NCBI GenBank assembly: GCA_900110395.1
Contig: FODP01000007.1
Span: 248,001-312,000 of the forward strand
DNA from: Rhodospirillales bacterium URHD0017
GTDB lineage: Bacteria; Pseudomonadota; Alphaproteobacteria; Reyranellales; Reyranellaceae
DNA length: 64,000 nt
Reading direction: 5' to 3'
Shown here: positions 59,377 to 64,000 of the stretch, in pieces
Layout: each line of letters opens with the position of its first letter
Position numbering within the stretch: the first letter of the stretch is position 1
Translations under genes and position numbers: made by a program
The notes under the pieces: model-generated
Databases searched by the model: none
Told to the model about the DNA's origin: nothing
What the model saw: the letters and a program-made list of their open reading frames with translations, nothing else

Positions 59377-60128
59377 AGAGACTTCAGGACCGCTCCCAGC
59401 GAGGCGGCTGGCTCATCGAACAGGATCCTGTCGAATGGCGTGTCGAAAATCGAAACGACGATCAGGCAGGCGCTGAAGGTCACCGTGAACAGCCCGACGA
59501 CCACGCGCATGTGCTGGCGCTGGCCGACATGGACGAGCATCAGCGCGATCTGCGTCAAGGCACCGAAGACCACGATCGACAACCACTTGATCGGCACGGT
59601 GCGGTCGGCCGCGAGATAGAACCGGTCGTCGTGAGCCCGCTTCAGGTCGCTCACGCCCTTGACCAGGGCTGGGCGTGACGCATCGGCGAGCGGCGTGCGC
59701 AGGACGACGGCTAAAAGTTCCTCGTAGGCCTTCTCGGTCACGGCACGCGCCGCCTCGGCGGCCGGCGTGTAGTGCTTCTCCTTGCTGGAGGCCTCGAGAT
59801 AGGCCTTGAGCTTCGGCACCACCTGGCCATCGATCCCCGCGGCGCGCGAGAATTGGGCGATGACGCGGGCCGCGTCGACCTCGTCACCGAGAATGCGCCT
59901 CGCCAGGGTGTCCTTCTGCCAGGCATCGCTGGCGAGCAGGGCGGCGAACAGGCCGAAGACGACGGCGACTGCGGGAACGTAGGCGGGCACCAGGCCTTTG
60001 CAGGCCTGTATCGGGGCGGCCAGCGGACCGCGCTGCTCGGCCAGCAGGATGAGGATCGCGAGAACCGCCGGGATGATGGCCGACAGTGCGAGTTCCCATG
60101 CCGGGCTGAGCCATCCGCCGCCGATCAC
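59373..60128 (-). CDS. DUF4239-like membrane protein
   Basis: 251 residues from GTG 60128, which overlaps the dnaJ stop (GTGA). Two N-terminal helices ([39 protein letters not shown]), a helical soluble region with many charged residues (about 75-180), then two C-terminal helices ([39 protein letters not shown]). Pattern of DUF4239 proteins, which are of unknown role. Coupling to dnaJ suggests expression with the chaperone operon. Confidence 0.75.
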   Translation of the reverse strand: MIGGGWLSPAWELALSAIIPAVLAILILLAEQRGPLAAPIQACKGLVPAYVPAVAVVFGLFAALLASDAWQKDTLARRILGDEVDAARVIAQFSRAAGIDGQVVPKLKAYLEASSKEKHYTPAAEAARAVTEKAYEELLAVVLRTPLADASRPALVKGVSDLKRAHDDRFYLAADRTVPIKWLSIVVFGALTQIALMLVHVGQRQHMRVVVGLFTVTFSACLIVVSIFDTPFDRILFDEPAASLGAVLKSL

Positions 60129-61252
60129 CCGCCGAACATCTCCTTCACCTTGCTGAAGAAGCCTTCGGATTCGGGGCTGGTCTTGCCGGCTTTCTCGAAT
60201 TCCTTGAGCAGTTCCTTCTGCTTGGCCGTGAGATTGGTCGGCGTCTCGACGTTGATCTCGATGTACATGTCGCCGCGCTGCGCCGAGCGCACGATCGGCA
60301 TGCCCTTGCCGCGCAGGCGGAACTGGTGGCCGCCCTGGGCGCCCGATGGGATGTTGATCCGCGCCATCTTGCCGTCGAGCGTCGGCACCTCGATGTTGCC
60401 GCCGAGCGTGGCCTGCACCATCGATATCGGCACGCGGCAATGCACGTCGGCGCCCTCGCGCTCGAACAGCTGGTGGCGGCGCACCGACAAAAAGACGTAG
60501 AGATCGCCGGCCGGTCCGCCGCGCGCCCCGGCCTCGCCCTCGCCCGAGAGGCGGATGCGGGTGCCGTCCTCGACACCGGCCGGGATGTTGACCTTGAGCG
60601 TCTTGTCCTTGCGCGTACGGCCCTGGCCGGCACAGGCGCGGCAGGGCTTGTCGATCACCTGGCCGGCGCCATGGCAGGCGTGGCAGGTGCGCTCGACGGT
60701 GAAGAAGCCCTGCTGGGCGCGCAGGCGGCCGCGGCCATGGCATGTCGGGCACTGCTGCGGCTTGGAGCCGGGCTCGGCGCCGCTGCCCTTGCAGGTCTCA
60801 CAGGCGATCGAGGTCGGCACGCGCACCGTGGCTTCGGTGCCGCCGTAGGCCTGCTCCAGCGTGATCTCGAGATTGAAGCGCAGGTCCTGGCCGCGCATGT
60901 CGGCGCGCCCGCCGCGGCCGCGCTGGCCGGCACCGAACATGTCCTCGAAGATGTCGCCGAACACCGAGCCGAAATCGAAGCCCTGGGCGCCGCCGAACGG
61001 ACCGCCCGGCCCGCCGGGTCCCATGCCGCCCTCGAAGGCGGCCGGTCCGTAGCGGTCATAGGCCGCGCGCTTGTCGGGATCCTTCAGGATGTCGTAGGCG
61101 TGATTGAGGTCCTTGAACTTCTTCTCGGCGTCCTTGTTGCCATCATTGCGATCCGGGTGATGCTGCATGGCGAGCTTGCGGAACGCCTTCTTGATGTCAT
61201 CGGCGCTCGCCGTTCGGCTGACTCCGAGCAGCTCATAATAGTCCTGCGACAT
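60125..61252 (-). CDS. dnaJ: Chaperone protein DnaJ
   Basis: 375 residues, type I J-protein. J domain with HPD in [11 protein letters not shown], Gly/Phe region ([14 protein letters not shown]), four CxxCxGxG zinc motifs ([32 protein letters not shown]), and the C-terminal client-binding domains. Stimulates DnaK ATPase. Lies 85 nt downstream of dnaK with a hairpin between, and its stop overlaps the DUF4239-like gene. Confidence 0.98.
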   Translation of the reverse strand: MSQDYYELLGVSRTASADDIKKAFRKLAMQHHPDRNDGNKDAEKKFKDLNHAYDILKDPDKRAAYDRYGPAAFEGGMGPGGPGGPFGGAQGFDFGSVFGDIFEDMFGAGQRGRGGRADMRGQDLRFNLEITLEQAYGGTEATVRVPTSIACETCKGSGAEPGSKPQQCPTCHGRGRLRAQQGFFTVERTCHACHGAGQVIDKPCRACAGQGRTRKDKTLKVNIPAGVEDGTRIRLSGEGEAGARGGPAGDLYVFLSVRRHQLFEREGADVHCRVPISMVQATLGGNIEVPTLDGKMARINIPSGAQGGHQFRLRGKGMPIVRSAQRGDMYIEINVETPTNLTAKQKELLKEFEKAGKTSPESEGFFSKVKEMFGG

Positions 61253-61291
61253 GCGCCCTACGCAGCCCCCACTTGCCGCCGCCTAAAGTTA

Positions 61292-61315
61292 GGCCTCCCG
61301 CTCGCGCGGGAGGCC
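61292..61315 (-). terminator. Hairpin between dnaK and dnaJ
   Basis: GGCCTCCCGC and GCGGGAGGCC pair perfectly over 10 bp with a 4-nt loop. On the dnaK-dnaJ strand only a short T run follows. It probably acts as a partial terminator or mRNA processing or stability element that lowers dnaJ relative to dnaK. Confidence 0.6.
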
Positions 61316-61337
61316 CTGTTCCTTGCCTTGCTCCGGA

Positions 61338-63290
<1,953 letters not shown>

Positions 63291-63389
63291 GACTGCTCTC
63301 TCTTCCTTGGCAGATCGTCTCGGCCCCTAAGGCACCCAGCCGACCCCCTGATATGTTACCTGCCGGAAAAACCGGGTCAGGACAGGGGC

Positions 63390-63417
63390 TATATAGGTCC
63401 TATCGGCTGGGCTGCAA
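63390..63417 (-). promoter_or_regulatory. Candidate dnaK promoter
   Basis: On the minus strand TTGCAG (63417-63412) and TATATA (63395-63390) are 16 nt apart, about 100 nt upstream of dnaK. The -10 context CCTATATAG also resembles alphaproteobacterial heat-shock (RpoH) -10 boxes, so it may be used by both sigma factors. No CIRCE element was seen. Confidence 0.4.
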
Positions 63418-63483
63418 TGACCTCGACGACCGAAAAGTGACGAATCTGATGCGTTTTAGGGCCTTTTGGCGCCTGAACACCGA

Positions 63484-64000
63484 TTAGTTCTCGTTGCTGG
63501 CCGGCCGGACCGAGGGCCCGCCCTTGGACACCGCCACCATGGCCGCTCGAAGCAGGCGGCCGGCGATCAGGTAGCCCGGAATCAGCTCCTGCACGACCGT
63601 TCCGGCCGGCACCGAGGGATCCTGGACCTCCATCATCGCCTGGTGGAATTCGGCGTTGAACGGCTTGCCCAGCGCCTCGATGCGGGTGACGCCGTGGCGC
63701 TCCAGCACCGACTGCAGTTCGCGCTCGGTGGCCTGGACACCGACGATCACGTTCTTCAGCGCTGGATCGACGGCGTCGGCGTCGCCGGGCAGCGCCGAGA
63801 GGGCGCGGCCGAGATTGTCGGCGACCGACAGCACGTCCTTGGCGAACCGCTCGATGCCGAACTTGCGCTCGCGCTCGACATCCTGCTGGCCGCGCCGGCG
63901 CACGTTCTGCGTCTCGGCGAGCGCGCGCAGGAGCTTGTCCTGCAGCTCGGCTTTCTCGGCCTTGAGCTGGTCGAGTTCGTTGTCCGGCTTGGCCGGGATG
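63484..64000 (-). CDS. grpE: Nucleotide exchange factor GrpE, 5' end beyond window
   Basis: The frame is open to the window edge; the visible part encodes about 171 C-terminal residues. N-terminal coiled coil (ELDQLKAEKAELQDKLLRALAE) leads into TQNVRRRGQQDVERERKFGIERFAKDVL, then the GrpE beta domain LGKPFNAEFHQAMMEV, VVQELIPGYLIAGRLLRAAMVAVSKG. Exchanges ADP on DnaK. 193 nt separate it from dnaK, which has its own promoter candidate. Confidence 0.97.
   Translation of the reverse strand, partial: IPAKPDNELDQLKAEKAELQDKLLRALAETQNVRRRGQQDVERERKFGIERFAKDVLSVADNLGRALSALPGDADAVDPALKNVIVGVQATERELQSVLERHGVTRIEALGKPFNAEFHQAMMEVQDPSVPAGTVVQELIPGYLIAGRLLRAAMVAVSKGGPSVRPASNEN

Overview
This is about 64 kb of GC-rich chromosomal DNA from an alphaproteobacterium. 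Three gene orders support that assignment: rpmH-rnpA-yidD-yidC-engB followed shortly by argB, grpE-dnaK-dnaJ, and the succinylase lysine genes dapD and dapB. Many small overlapping operons, several M81/amidase/dipeptide-ABC and PhyH/TauD-type genes, and the overall style resemble Reyranella-like soil or water Rhodospirillales/Hyphomicrobiales. That genus-level guess is inference from memory. Genes are densely packed on both strands, and no stretch over 300 bases lacks a gene. I saw no rRNA, tRNA, CRISPR array, prophage or complete insertion sequence.

Layout. 1-3.9 kb: a 5'-truncated fatty acid desaturase, a MetX-like hydrolase, then a two-gene redox operon made of a thioredoxin-like fusion protein and a UGA-containing selenoprotein of the UGSC type. 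3.9-10 kb: a GIY-YIG gene bounded by direct repeats, an alpha/beta hydrolase, an MscS channel, then Ldh2 dehydrogenase, GST and a DUF985 cupin. 10-19 kb: an EamA transporter, a histidine kinase, secreted proteins, a TVP38/MerA-like/NDH-2 operon and a second GST. 19.3-26.7 kb: the housekeeping block rpmH-rnpA-yidD-yidC-engB, a seven-loop EF-hand protein, a 2OG oxygenase, argB and def. 27-36 kb: a globin, an SAF-type dehydrogenase, an AT-richer membrane ORF with PhyH and a GntR regulator, GDPD-HtpX-LemA, a secreted hydrolase-like protein and a TauD-like oxygenase. 36-48 kb: dapD, nudB, a VapBC module, a UMF1-type MFS, a second MscS channel, OmpA, nth, dapB and an M81 peptidase. 48-60 kb: tag, a haloacid dehalogenase, a kinase-like protein, and a divergent amidase/dipeptide-ABC locus with two paralogous binding proteins. 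60-64 kb: dnaJ, dnaK and the 3' part of grpE.

The most important observation is at 3340-3861. Normal gene calling ends a 94-residue protein at the TGA at 3622. The frame continues for 78 more sense codons, the TGA is followed directly by Gly-Ser-Cys (U-G-S-C), and a hairpin with bacterial SECIS geometry starts 14 nt after the TGA. I therefore read it as a 173-residue selenoprotein translated by coupling (ATGA overlap) from the thioredoxin-like fusion gene upstream. The second theme is a set of dispersed palindromic repeats of at least three families. One of them flanks, and supplies the stop codon of, the GIY-YIG gene.
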